DNA of 64,000 bases, from assembly GCF_023856365.1 (NCBI RefSeq), contig NW_026042409.1:112001-176000 (forward strand), given 5' to 3'. Position numbers and translations under genes: made by a program. Below the pieces are notes generated by a model that made no database searches, was not told the origin of the DNA, and saw nothing but the letters and a program-made list of their open reading frames with translations. Positions 53,051 through 64,000 of this stretch are shown piece after piece. Positions within the stretch are counted from its first letter, which is position 1; the number at the start of each line of letters is the position of its first letter. This DNA comes from Brienomyrus brachyistius. Taxonomy: Eukaryota > Chordata > Actinopteri > Osteoglossiformes > Mormyridae.

Positions 53051-54047
53051 AAGGAAAACAAAAGTGCTGTAAGACTGTATACTTATGTGTATGTTAGTAA
53101 AGGCTGTAGCTGACACAACGGACCCCACTAATTAGAAAGGGGTAATTGTACACATGTGGCATCCAGTATGTTCTTCTATAACAGTTTTTAAAAAAAAAAA
53201 AAAACTCACATTACACAAATTGGCACTATCAAAACGAGGATTATGGGGAAAATGGGGACTGTGATGGAGATTACATACACGTAGGCATGGTATTTAGTTT
53301 TTTTTAATCTGGTCACCTTCCAGAGTAATTGTAAACTAAAACCATCTTCACCCTATTTGATTCTTTATAAATGGACAATCAGTCGTGCAGTAAATGGGGG
53401 TATAGAGAGACACAGAGCTTGTCTAACAAGAAACCCTGGGAAGCTAACATTAATAGGGTGGGTATGGATAGCAAAACCATTGATACAGATTACAGATTTA
53501 TATCTCACCTGAACCCTGGCGGGCTCCGTGCCAATAGGGGATGGGATTAGGGTTAGTTAACTTAAGTAGTAATATTGATGTGTATATTCTCCTATTCTCC
53601 AGTCAGTGAATCGTGAAACGTAATGTTAATATGTTTCTATACCTATATGTTCTGCTTAAAAACCCATAAAGGCAAGCACAGTGTTTAGACATTCTGTTAC
53701 TTAGACTAGTAAACACTAAGATCCTTCAGCTTTCAATTAACCTGACACAACAGTCTAAACAACAAATGTGTGCCATGTCATTTGTCATCTTTACATCTTG
53801 TATCCTTTATATGGTAATTGGATTTTCAAGGTGGAATTGCAGGTCGATCATTTTAAGGATCTAGATGTAAACCTCCCTGGTGTTGCTTTAATATTTTTTT
53901 TGCACAATTTGCTTCACACACTTCCTCCAGCAGAGAAGCTTACAATACTACACCCCACCAAATGACTGGATGATGCCTTTTTATTTAAGGTCTGGCTGTG
54001 AGCCTCGATTACCGATACACTATCTTCAGGCTCCTGCCGGGATCAGT

Positions 54048-54512
54048 CAGTATGGTGGACCTTTGGAGGAATGGGTACAAAACCATCAGGAAAGTTTGCA
54101 GGTGCTTCAAGAGTATGTGAAGGCTTAGTTGGAGGAACAAGCCACACCACGAAATCGGAAACACAATGAGTTGGTTAATGATTAGGGGTTTGATGAAGGT
54201 CAGCTGGTGTGTTTGCGGAACCATGTTCGAGGTAAAATACAGGATCATTGGGATGCCTGTTTGTATATGGTAGTTCGGTGTCCCCAAGATCAGGGTGCAG
54301 TTTACTCTGCAACTCCAATGGAGGGGGACGGGGTTGTCCGTCAAGTTCACCGAACAGAGTTGCGTCCAGTACCACAGGGGGTTGTTATGTCAGGGGAAGA
54401 TGTTCTGGTAATGTCTCCTGAGTCTGGGTTGCCCACAGGGGCAACAGAAATGGAATCGGATGAGGACTCTGTGATTTTACGGGGACAGGGCTGGTGGGAG
54501 GGGTCGCAATAG
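54048..54512 (+). pseudogene. Broken Ty3/gypsy-like integrase C-terminus (unit 3)
   Basis: Same two stops and same reading as in unit 1. Confidence 0.6.
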
Positions 54513-54735
54513 AGCATCCACAAGTAGGCCTCGTATAATGGAGGAGGTTATGTCCCCCCCGAGGTGTAGAGACCAGTTAAACGTTCGGTGAGGTCCACCA
54601 CTGGTCATCATACCAACCCTTATAAGTTACCACGGTCAGTGAATGATCGTTCGGTTGGGGAGGAAGACCAGTGGTTTGGGGATAGAATTCTTAGCTGTGA
54701 TCGTTGGGTCATCAATTTCATTTTGGGGGATGGAT

Positions 54736-55589
54736 TGTAGCCAGGCAATTATAGGCAGGTATAGGAACTGCAGTTCGGACTGGAGGCATAGCCGGGGCGA
54801 GATGGCTGTGCATGTTCCGATGGTAGGGCATATTGGCAAAGGAGCAGGCACGGGAAAGACAGGCAGGGTCCTGATAGATTTGGTGGAGCATCGGCGGGCA
54901 TATTGAATTTGCAGTGTAGCAGCCTTTCTGTTTGCTTGTTTCAGGGGTGAACAATCTTATCCGCAAAGGGCCGGTGTGTATGCAGGTTTTCGCTGCAACT
55001 CCCTAATTAGATTTCTAATTAGAGGACTGATTAGCTGAAGAGTCCTCATACCTGGTTTTGAAGAGCTGACCTAAAGGTTACCCCAAAAACCTGTTTTTTT
55101 TTTGTTTGAATGGGGCAGTGAGTCATGGGGTAAACTACTGTTCTTTAGGGGTTTTCAAGGTGGAATTACGGGTCGATAATTTTAAGGATCAGGTTGTAAA
55201 CCTCCCTGGTATTGCTTTAATATGTTTTATCTGAGGTTGTATCGTGTATTATCAAGCCAGCCGGCTTAGTGGCCTCGGGAGCGGGGTTTAGTGGGAGCAG
55301 CTGGCTAGTTTTATTTTCTTTTTTGTTTGTGTCTTTTTCTTTGTTGTATGTATATTTTGGGTTCATTATTAGGCAGGCTGGGCCTTTTGGCACCTGTAGT
55401 CTGGGTGCTGGATTGCCCATAGGGGTCTTTTTTATTGCTGTGATTTGCTGTGTCATTCACTAGTGTGATTTGTGCTGGATGTGTTTTTAAGGTTGTGCTG
55501 TGGCGTGTACCTGAGCAAACTTTGGGCAACCTGTTCTCTTGTTGGCTTTATTGACAAAGGGTGGATTAGTCTAATTACGGCCTGCTACA
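54736..55589 (+). mobile_element. LTR-like segment, 854 bp, unit 3
   Basis: Same ends and same length as the unit 2 copy; one visible difference (GGTATTGC versus GGTGTTGC near 55,208). Confidence 0.5.
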
Positions 55590-55692
55590 AATAGCTGCAT
55601 ATAACGTATAAAAAAAATCACCTTATGGGTGCTCCGTAGGGTAGCAAGATCTTGAGTTTTTTTTACAGTACTCGGGTACGTTTTAAAATTTT

Positions 55693-55886
55693 CGACCAAT
55701 CAGCAAACATTATTCTGACAGCATAGCTGGGAAACCAATGAAAAGTGAGTGCAACGTTCTAGAACTTGACTTCGGGTTGACGCTCCCTATAAAAGAGCTG
55801 GGTACTGCTTCAAGGCGTTCAGTTGGCGCTACCTCCTGATAGAGTAGCACTGTACGGCTCTTGTTCCGTAAAACAACATCAAAAGG
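55693..55886 (+). promoter_or_regulatory. Promoter-like block, unit 3
   Basis: Palindrome GTTCTAGAAC at 55,756-55,765 and TATAAA at 55,788, as in unit 2. Confidence 0.5.
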
Positions 55887-56175
55887 ATGAAAAAAAAAAC
55901 AATATTTAAAGAAGACGAAAAAAATCAATTTTTAAAGAAGACGAAAAAAACATCGTCTAAAAAAATAAGCCAAAAAAATAATATCCGAAGAAGGAAAAAC
56001 ATGCAAAGTAAAAAAAAACAAACAAAAATAAAAAACAATATCCAAAGAAGAAGGAAAAAAACATCCAAAGGGAGAAAAGAAGAACTGAAGGGCCAACGAG
56101 GTAGGAGGAAATACAAATTTCGTTTCAGCACCGTTGGAGTGCCAAGCCGTGAAAAGCATTTGGCCAGAAGACAAG
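55887..56175 (+). CDS. Lysine-rich first-exon candidate ending at a splice donor
   Basis: From ATG 55,887 the frame is open to and past the donor AAG|GTAAGTG (intron from 56,176); by 56,288 it stops if unspliced. About 96 codons: a Lys/Arg/Asn-rich first part, probably nuclear if expressed, then KYKFRFSTVGVPSREKHLAR. A heat-shock-type promoter sits directly upstream. No second exon was recognised before the satellite. Family unknown to me; the A-rich stretch may simply be low-complexity DNA with a chance frame. Confidence 0.4.
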
Positions 56176-57207
56176 GTAAGTGTTGTATCTGTTATTTTAA
56201 AACAGCGCTTTTCAAAATGCTGCTTTATAATCGTTTGAGATCGTTAGCCAGTGTGACAGCTGAAGGCTTTTTGAGTTTACCAACATAAAGTTTTATTTCT
56301 GTATTAGGACATTGTCAGGAACAATGATGTGTTCATCGCTATGATGTGGTCAAAAAGCGATGCATTGAATCTTAGAAACATTTGTGATTTTTCAAACGAT
56401 GCTTTTCCTTTTATTTAATCAGTAAAATTTCCATCGGTTTTATATAGTGCCCCTTGAAATATGTCTTTAGCTCATTTTCCGGGCATTTTACTAGAATGCA
56501 TCCTGAGAAATACACAAGCTCTGCTGCATTTCCGTGCCTCGATGTTTAGTGCCGAGTATAATTGTTGCAGTTGCCTTTTATATATTCCATGAGACCTGTT
56601 GGTACCAAGAGAAGTGTGAGACTGTCAGGGTGAATTTATCATACAATCGCACGCATAAATACCTGAGGGTTGCCAGTCCTTTTGCGTTGTTACAGGAGGA
56701 CTAGAGCTGACGAGTGTGTTTCTACACACTATCAAGGGCATTGTAGTACAGTTTTCTCAGGTGGGAGAATGCTGCCGATCTCCTATTTGACAATACAGCC
56801 CTTGATATATTAGAATATTACAGAACTAGAAGCCTTTTGCAAGGAAGAATGTGAGAAAATCCCAAGTACAAGAACTGAAAGCCTTTCAGCTGGCTATAAG
56901 AAGCGCTTGTAAGCTGTGATATCTGGCAGAGGAGGTGTTACTAAGTACTGATTACGTAGGGTGCCCAAACTTTTGCAGAGTGCCATAATAATGTTTTTAT
57001 TTTGTAATTTTGTTCAATTTATGGCATAAAAAGTAACTATTCATCAATGTTTGCTGAAAATATTGTGTATTTTTCCCCCAGTTCCTAAAGAGACTGTATT
57101 AACTGATATTGTTGCTTTTGTAATTGAAAAGATGTTATTTGTCAAGGGGTGCCAAACCTTTGCATAAGACTGTACACAGTGTGTGTATGTGTTTATGTGA
57201 GTGTGTG

Positions 57208-57240
<33 letters not shown>

Positions 57241-57399
57241 GTGTGTGTGTGTATATATTTCTGTATATGCATGTGTATATATATATTTATATATAGTTCA
57301 CACACATTCAAACTTATTTGAATACACATTCAAAATTATTTTTATTATTATTATTTTCGTTTTTTTTTTTTTTTTGTGTTTTAAAATTTTTTATTTTTG

Positions 57400-58238
57400 C
57401 AATGGAAATAAAAATAAAGCAGTCCTCCGTAGAGGAGGGGTGGTGGAGGGAATATATATATATATATACATATATATAAAATAATTGTCACACAACTGGG
57501 GTGACATGCCTTTCCTGCTCACCCAATTTTAGTGCACTTTAGTTATGCATAATGACCTTCTAGTCTCGATACACCCATATATATATATGTATATATATAT
57601 ATAGTTTTTTTTGTTTTTTTTTTTGCAATAGACAATAAAAATAACGCAGTTCTCCGTAAAGGAGGGATGGTGGATGGAATATATATATACATATATATAA
57701 AATAATTGTCACACAACCTGGGTGACATGCCTTGCCTGCTCACCCAGTTTTAGTGCACCTTAGTTATTCATAATGACCATCTAGTCTCGATACACCCATA
57801 AATATATATGTATATATATATAGTTTTTTTTGTTTTTTTTTTTGCAATAGACAATAAAAATAACGCAGTTCTCCATAAAGGAGGGATGGTGGATGGAATA
57901 TATATATACATATATATAAAATAATTGTCACACAACTTGGGTGACATGCCTTGCCTGCTCACCCAATTTTAGTGCAACTTAGTTATCCATAATGACCAAC
58001 TAGTCTCGATACACCCATATATATATATATATGTACATATATATATAGTTTTTTTATTAGCAATAGAAAAGAAAAATAACGCAGTTCTCCGTAAAGGAGG
58101 GATGGTGGATGGAATATATATATATATATATACATTTATATAAAATAATTGTCACACAACCTGGGTGACATGCCTTGCCTGCTCACCCAATTTTAGTGCA
58201 CCTTAGTTATCCATACTGACCATCTAGTCTCGACACAC

Positions 58239-58289
<51 letters not shown>

Positions 58290-58591
58290 GATATTTTTTC
58301 TTTTTCTTGTGTTTTTTTTTCGCAATGGATATTAAAAATAAAGCAGTCCTCCGTAAAGGAGGGGTGGTGGAGGGAATATATATATACATATATATATAAA
58401 ATAATTGTCACACAACCTGGGTGACATGCCTTGCCTGCTCACCCAATTTTAGTGCAACTTAGTTATCCATAATGACCAACTAGTCTCGATACACCCATAT
58501 ATATATATATATATGTACATATATATAGTTTTTTTATTAGCAATAGAAAAGAAAAATAACGCAGTTCTCCGTAAAGGAGGGATGGTGGATG

Positions 58592-58641
<50 letters not shown>

Positions 58642-58744
58642 TTATATAAAATAATTGTCACACAACCTGGGTGACATGCCTTGCCTGCTCACCCAATTTT
58701 AGTGCACTTTAGTTATCCATACTGACCATCTAGTCTCGACACAC

Positions 58745-58811
<67 letters not shown>

Positions 58812-59023
58812 TATATATAGTTTTTTTATTAGCAATAGAAAAGAAAAATAACGCAGTTCTCCGTAAAGGAGGGATGGTGGATGGAATATATATATATATA
58901 TATATATACATTTATATAAAATAATTGTCACACAACCTGGGTGACATGCCTTGCCTGCTCACCCAGTTTTAGTGCACCTTAGTTATCCATAATGACCATC
59001 TAGTCTCGATACACCCATAAATA

Positions 59024-59060
<37 letters not shown>

Positions 59061-59266
59061 TTTTTATTTTTTTCGTAATGGACAATAAAAATAACGCAGT
59101 TCTCTGTAAAGGAGGGATGGTGGATGGAATATATATATACATATATACATTTATATAAAATAATTGTCACACAACCTGGGTGACATGCCTTGCCTGCTCA
59201 CCCAGTTTTAGTGCACCTTAGTTATCCATACTGACCATCTAGTCTCGATACACCCATAAATATATA
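57400..59266. repeat. Satellite array 3: about 8 monomers
   Basis: The first five and last two inter-monomer types match those of array 2; the middle block is missing. Confidence 0.93.
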
Positions 59267-60437
59267 TACTGAACAAAAATATAAACGCAACACTCTTGTT
59301 TCTGCTCCCATTTTTCATGAGATGGACTTAAAGACCTACAATTCATTCCAGATACACAATATTACCATTTCTCTCAAACATTTCTCACAAATCAGTCTAA
59401 ATGTGTGATAGTGAGCACTTCTGCTTTGCTGAGATAATCCATCCCACCTCACAGGTGTGCCACATCAAGATGCTGATCTGACATCATGGGTAGTGCACAG
59501 GTGTACCTTATACTGCCCACAATAAAAGGCCACCCTGGAATGTGCAGTTTTTTGCTTTATTGGGGGTCTGGGGACTCAGAACCGGTCAGTATCTGGTGTG
59601 ACCACCATTTGCCTCATACAATGCAACACATCTTCTTCGCATAGAGTTTATCAGATTGTCAATTGTGGCCTGTGGAATGTTGGTCCACTCCTCTTCAATG
59701 GCTGTGCGAAGTTGTTGGATATTAGTGGGAACTGGTACACGCTGTCGTATACGCCGGTCAAGCACATCCCAAACATGCTCAACGGGTGACATGTCCGGTG
59801 AGTATGCTGGCCATGCAAGAACTGGGACATTTTCAGCTTCCAAGAACTGTGTACAGATCCTTGCAACATGGGGCCGTGCATCATCTGTCTGAGTGGCTGG
59901 TCTCAGACGATCTTGGAGGTGAACCTGCTGGATGTGGAGGTCCTGGGCTGGTGTGGTTACACGTGGTCTGCGGTTGTGAGGCCGGTTGGATGTACTGCCA
60001 TATTCTCTGAAACGCCTTTGGAGACGGCTTATGGTTGAGAAATGAACATTCAATGCACGAGCAACAGATCTGGTTGACATTCCTGCTGTCAGCATGCCAA
60101 TTGCACGCTCCCTCAATGCTTGTGGCATCTGTGGCATTTTGCTGTGAGACAAAACTGCACATTCCAGGGTGGCCTTTTATTGTGGGCAGTATAAGGTACA
60201 CCTGTGCACTACCCATGATGTCAGATCAGCATCTTGATGTGGCACACCTGTGAGGTGGGATGGATTATCTCAGCAAAGCAGAAGTGCTCACTATCACACA
60301 TTTAGACTGATTTGTGAGAAATGTTTGAGAGAAATGGTAATATTGTGTATCTGGAATGAATTGTAGATCTTTAAGTCCATCTCATGAAAAATGGGAGCAA
60401 AAACAAAAGTGTTGCGTTTATATTTTTGTTCAGTGTA
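59267..60437 (-). mobile_element. Tc1-like remnant, copy 3
   Basis: Same ends and insertion point as the other copies. Confidence 0.88.
59586..60152 (-). pseudogene. Truncated Tc1-like transposase, copy 3
   Basis: Translation identical to copies 1 and 2. Confidence 0.85.
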
Positions 60438-60450
60438 TGTATATGTATAC

Positions 60451-61704
60451 ATATAGTTTTTTTTGTGTTTGTGAAAACGGGTCTTTAATCGGGGAAACGG
60501 AGCGGGTAGAGCAGGACGGAACGCAGGCATTGACAAACTACAATGACGGACAGGGCAAACAGGTAAGACCAGGACTTAAAATAGGTCATGACTAATCAAA
60601 GTAATCGGGCAAAGCAGGAGACGATCAGGGAAGCACACGTGGGTAATCAGGGGGCGTGGCACACACGAGGAGCGGACAAGCCGGGCATATATGTATATCT
60701 ATATAAAACCTCATTAATGAGGGACAGGGAACAGAACGGACAGACAGAACTGGCACAGGGGAAGGAGCCAGGACAAGACTTGACATAAGACAGGAAAGGC
60801 AGAGAAACAGATCAGAAAGGGGGACACGGAGGGAACAGGCAGGACAAAAGGACCGGGAGTGAACGAAGGGAACATCGGGGAAAGAGGAGCAGAAGCCAGA
60901 GGGACGAGGGACAAAGAGAGGAGGGACAGAGACAGGAGGAACAAAGCGAGGGGGAGCAGAGGCAGGAGGGACAAAGACGGGAGGCCAGGGAGAGAAGGAG
61001 GGGGAACCAAGAGGAGCCCGAGGGAGACCCAGCGGGCGACGGGAGGCAGCCGGAAGGGCTGCAGGCGGCCGGGAGGCCGGAGCCGGAGGGGCCGAGGAGA
61101 CGGGGTGAGGGACAGACGCAGGGACGAAGGAGGGAGTCGGAGGGGAGACCAGGGAAGGGGACGAAGGAGCTGGAAGGGACCCTGGCGAGGGCAAGGAGAG
61201 AGGGGGAGCCGCAGCAGACGGCGACGTCCTCCGACACGCCAGAGCGGGAGGACCAGCAGGCGAATGAGGAGCCGCCGTCGGGGGGCCCGCAGGCAACCGA
61301 TAAGACGCCGGAGGAGGGACCGAGGCAGGGCGACGAGGCCGCGGAGGGGGACCCGCAGACGACAGCCGACCCGGAGGGCCAGGACCCGCAGGTGCCGACC
61401 AAGCCCTAGCGCCGGCGAGGGAGGGCGAGCCAGGGGGCTGGGCGGGTGGGACCCCAGCCGTGCGTCTGTGTCCTCTCCCCTTATGGGACACAGACATAAG
61501 GACCTGCGGCCGGGGTCGGGCTCGTCGGGGTGAGGGTACCAGAGTCACAGGGGGAGAAGGGACTGGAGTGGGGCCAGGGACTGGAGCTGCAGGCTGCAGA
61601 GGGGGCGCCTGCCCGGGAGCTGCAGGCAGGGAAAGCGCCTCGGACGTGGGCGCGGTAGCTGCAGGCAGCGGAGACGGCTGCTCGGGCTCTGGGGCCGCAG
61701 GGGG
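60451..61704. repeat. GC-rich, purine-strand block, copy 3
   Basis: Same length class as copy 1, with the 360-codon minus frame (60,625-61,707) open. Confidence 0.6.
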
Positions 61705-61731
61705 CACTTATTTTATTATATAAAATAAGTG
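61705..61731. repeat. 12-bp hairpin, copy 3
   Basis: Arms as in copy 1. Confidence 0.9.
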
Positions 61732-61770
61732 TCACACAACCGGGGTGACATGCCTTGCCTGCTTGTGGGA

Positions 61771-62215
61771 TGAGGAAGACTCAGGGACTGGAAATGGGAT
61801 TAAAACTGAAGATGTGCTCATTCCTTTGTGTATTTACAAATTTTCCTTCCGTCAGACATGAGGAGTTTGCTGCTATATTTGGCACTAATAGAGATTCTGA
61901 TGCTGCTATTTTTATTGTCTATTAGTTTGTTATTATTTACAAGTTCTGTTGTGTTTTTGCATTTTTCTCTTCTGGTTAATTAACTGCTGTCTGTTTGCTG
62001 TGAAGTATGAGTGTGGTGAGTAAGACTCAGGGACTGGAAGTGGGATTACAACTAAAGATAACATGCTTATTCCTTTTTGTATTGTTTACAAATTTCCTTC
62101 CGTCAAACATGAGGAGTTTGCTGCTATATTGTGCACTAACAGAGATTCTGATGCTGCTATTTTTATTGTTTATAAATGTGTTATTGTTTCCAAGTTGAGT
62201 ATTCAATAAATGCTA
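61771..62215. repeat. Two-copy degenerate tandem repeat, unit 3
   Basis: Same short form as unit 2. Confidence 0.8.
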
Positions 62216-62593
62216 AATTGAGAAATTTTGTGTATCGTTTGTTATTATTAGTGTGATATTTTACCATGCAAATAGAGGGGAAAACGTCCAATTATCGGCC
62301 AAAAAAAATCAGCAGCATATATCGGCCATCGCCTGACCCTTGACTTGAAAAACCCATATCGGTCGACCTCTAGTAACAGTACATTCTGTCCAATTCATCC
62401 ATCGAGTTAAGTCACACACCCACTTGAGGGGGCACTCCGGCAGACGTGAGGATGGGGATGTTCTTTCCGCTATAACATCCACTGCAGAAGTACATCTCGC
62501 TCCTGTTCACAGGGCTTACTTCAATGATGAAGCAGGGCTGGTTGTCTGGACAAGAAGTTGTCCTGCTGCTGGGTCTCGGTGCCGTTTTTCCAC

Positions 62594-62701
62594 CTAAGCT
62601 TGAAGGTGGAAATGTGTTCCAACTTGGTCCCTGGGACTGCAGCATAGCCAAACATCGCGAGCAGCGTCGGCCACACCCACCACCAGAACCATCACACCGT
62701 C
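62594..62701 (-). pseudogene. Chemerin-like gene, candidate last exon (copy 3)
   Basis: Only this exon of the third copy is inside the window; the others would lie to the right. Confidence 0.3.
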
Positions 62702-63713
62702 CTATACACATAAAGAAGAACTAAAACATAGAGTGTTGTGACAATCTATGCGTTAATGTTTGGCAGCATAGGTGATTCATTAAAATTATACCGAAGAATG
62801 GAAAATGTGATATTTAGAATATTTTTTGCCATTTAGTAGCTAATTTAAGCACTTACCCAATGCCTCAATTTGTTTTAGGTCAGTAATGTCTGAGCCAAAA
62901 GAATGAATGTATGAATTTAATACAATTCACCCACTCCCACCCACACACAAATCTGAAATTCAATTTAAGACACTTCTTAAACATTAGTGCATTAACAAAA
63001 AAGGAAAATCTTAAGAGATTCAGTAGGATTTTCTATGTTAGACTTAAGCTAATAGTTCAATAGTTTTTACATATTTCAATATACCAATTTGACTTTAATG
63101 TTGAAACAGATGCTAAAACATGGAATAATTTCATAACTAGAGAAACATGTTATTCACAAACACTAGCAAAGGTAGCTTATAGTTAAGCTTACTTAAGTCA
63201 GCAAGTCAGGCTACAGTGTGTAAGAATAGTCGTAAACGATAATTTGTCTCAGTCTTACATGACAGAATAAGTAAACAGAAAATATAAAATGGCTGAAACA
63301 GCGTCATTAACGCCAGCTACAGTAGAGGCGCAGAAAAGGTGTCATGACTGAAGTATTCCCAAACTCTGGAAGACCGTATGCGAGCCTTTTTTGCCGCGTG
63401 TTTCTCCAGAGGCTCCGGAGCTCCGCTGGTTGACACAGCCATGTTGGTTCATGTGCAGGGGGACGAGCGGCAAATTTCTTTTTTGCAGGGTGGTAGGTGA
63501 TGTCTCATTAATATTTATGAGAGAAGTGCTACATGATTGGCCAGTGCATGCCTTACAAAATGGTGCGGCACTGCATCCAAGCCTGCGGCACTCAGAGTCA
63601 CAAATACAGTGGAAACCATTTGTAGTAATTACGTCTGTCTGGCTGATTTCCAACTAATTGATATTTGTATATTTATTACATGAATATAAGGTAATATAAG
63701 GTAATAGAAGAGG

Positions 63714-64000
63714 TATTTAATGGTTTTCCATCTGAGGAATTTGCAAAAAACTGCAGTGCATGATGGGTCGGACCTAAAGGCTGCCTTAACGTCCTCATCT
63801 GTATGACGACATACATCAAGACTAGGAAGGTGCATAATGTTCATGTCTGGTTGCGTTTGTTGGTCCAGAAAGTAATTCAATTTCGCCATGTAGGTTACGT
63901 TCTTAAAAACTGCTTGGATATAGCCCGATTATATGCTGTGGGCCTTTTAATTTCTTTGTTTACCAGGTAGGCTACCTTCTTTAAACTGCGTTTTGTTAGA
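63714..64000. repeat. Dispersed repeat, SINE-free form (unit 3, truncated)
   Basis: Counterpart of 21,733 onward, cut by the window end. Confidence 0.75.

Larger units (their letters stand above)
50750..64000. repeat. Tandem segmental array, unit 3 (cut by the window end)
   Basis: 50,801-54,735 matches 10,336-14,270 almost base for base (offset 40,465-40,466). The LTR/promoter block matches unit 2, and from 59,267 the sequence follows units 1 and 2. Confidence 0.9.

Overview
The window is nuclear DNA from a fish-like vertebrate, most probably a ray-finned fish. The evidence is the repeat population: a Tc1-type transposon remnant, a tRNA-headed SINE with a (CCAT)n/(ATGG)n tail, CR1/jockey-like LINE fragments, LINE 3' tails carrying the fish-typical 'CTATGGCTTACTCACTGGGG' block, Ty3-like debris and many microsatellites. 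Nothing has bacterial gene organisation, and most ATG-to-stop frames beyond 9 kb are chance frames in repeats. I cannot name a species.

Region 1 (1-about 9.5 kb) is the capsid and replication half of a Maverick/Polinton (adintovirus-like) endogenous virus. On the + strand are the last codons of a small basic virion protein, a double-jelly-roll-type capsid protein and an adenain-type cysteine protease. After convergent poly(A) signals, the minus strand carries a conserved hypothetical protein, a small basic/hydrophobic pVI-like protein, an A32/FtsK-type packaging ATPase and a 1460-residue protein-primed family B DNA polymerase. All these frames are open, so the element looks young. Together they form a particle-building set (capsid, protease, packaging motor) plus a replication enzyme. 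The retroviral-type integrase expected for the family is not here and would lie left of base 1. The polymerase gene has a 243-bp in-frame tandem duplication near its 5' end. About 9.2-10.3 kb is repeat-rich spacer.

Region 2 (10.34 kb to the end) is a large tandem segmental array: unit 1 (10,336-28,452), unit 2 (28,453-47,070), a 1.7-kb LINE insertion, a partial unit (48,788-50,749) and unit 3 (50,750 to beyond the window). Unit order is: a non-coding block with direct repeats, a SINE and a broken Ty3-like integrase tail; an 854-bp LTR-like segment; a promoter-like block with a lysine-rich first-exon candidate; a satellite of about 230-bp monomers; a Tc1 remnant; a GC- and purine-rich block; then a block holding exons of a secreted cystatin-fold gene resembling chemerin (rarres2), LINE fragments and AT-rich DNA. 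Units are nearly identical by eye but differ by clean structural events: a 3.4-kb deletion in unit 2, loss of the LTR/promoter block in unit 1, satellite contraction in unit 3, and the LINE insertion between units.

The only multi-exon host-gene candidate is the chemerin-like gene (minus strand). Its signal-peptide frame and mature-domain frame are out of register by one base, so it is probably a pseudogene or needs an unseen splice form. The promoter-like block (CCAAT boxes, palindromic heat-shock-type element, TATA box, ORF ending at a splice donor) is the least explained piece. All identities are by inspection; no alignment or database search was run.
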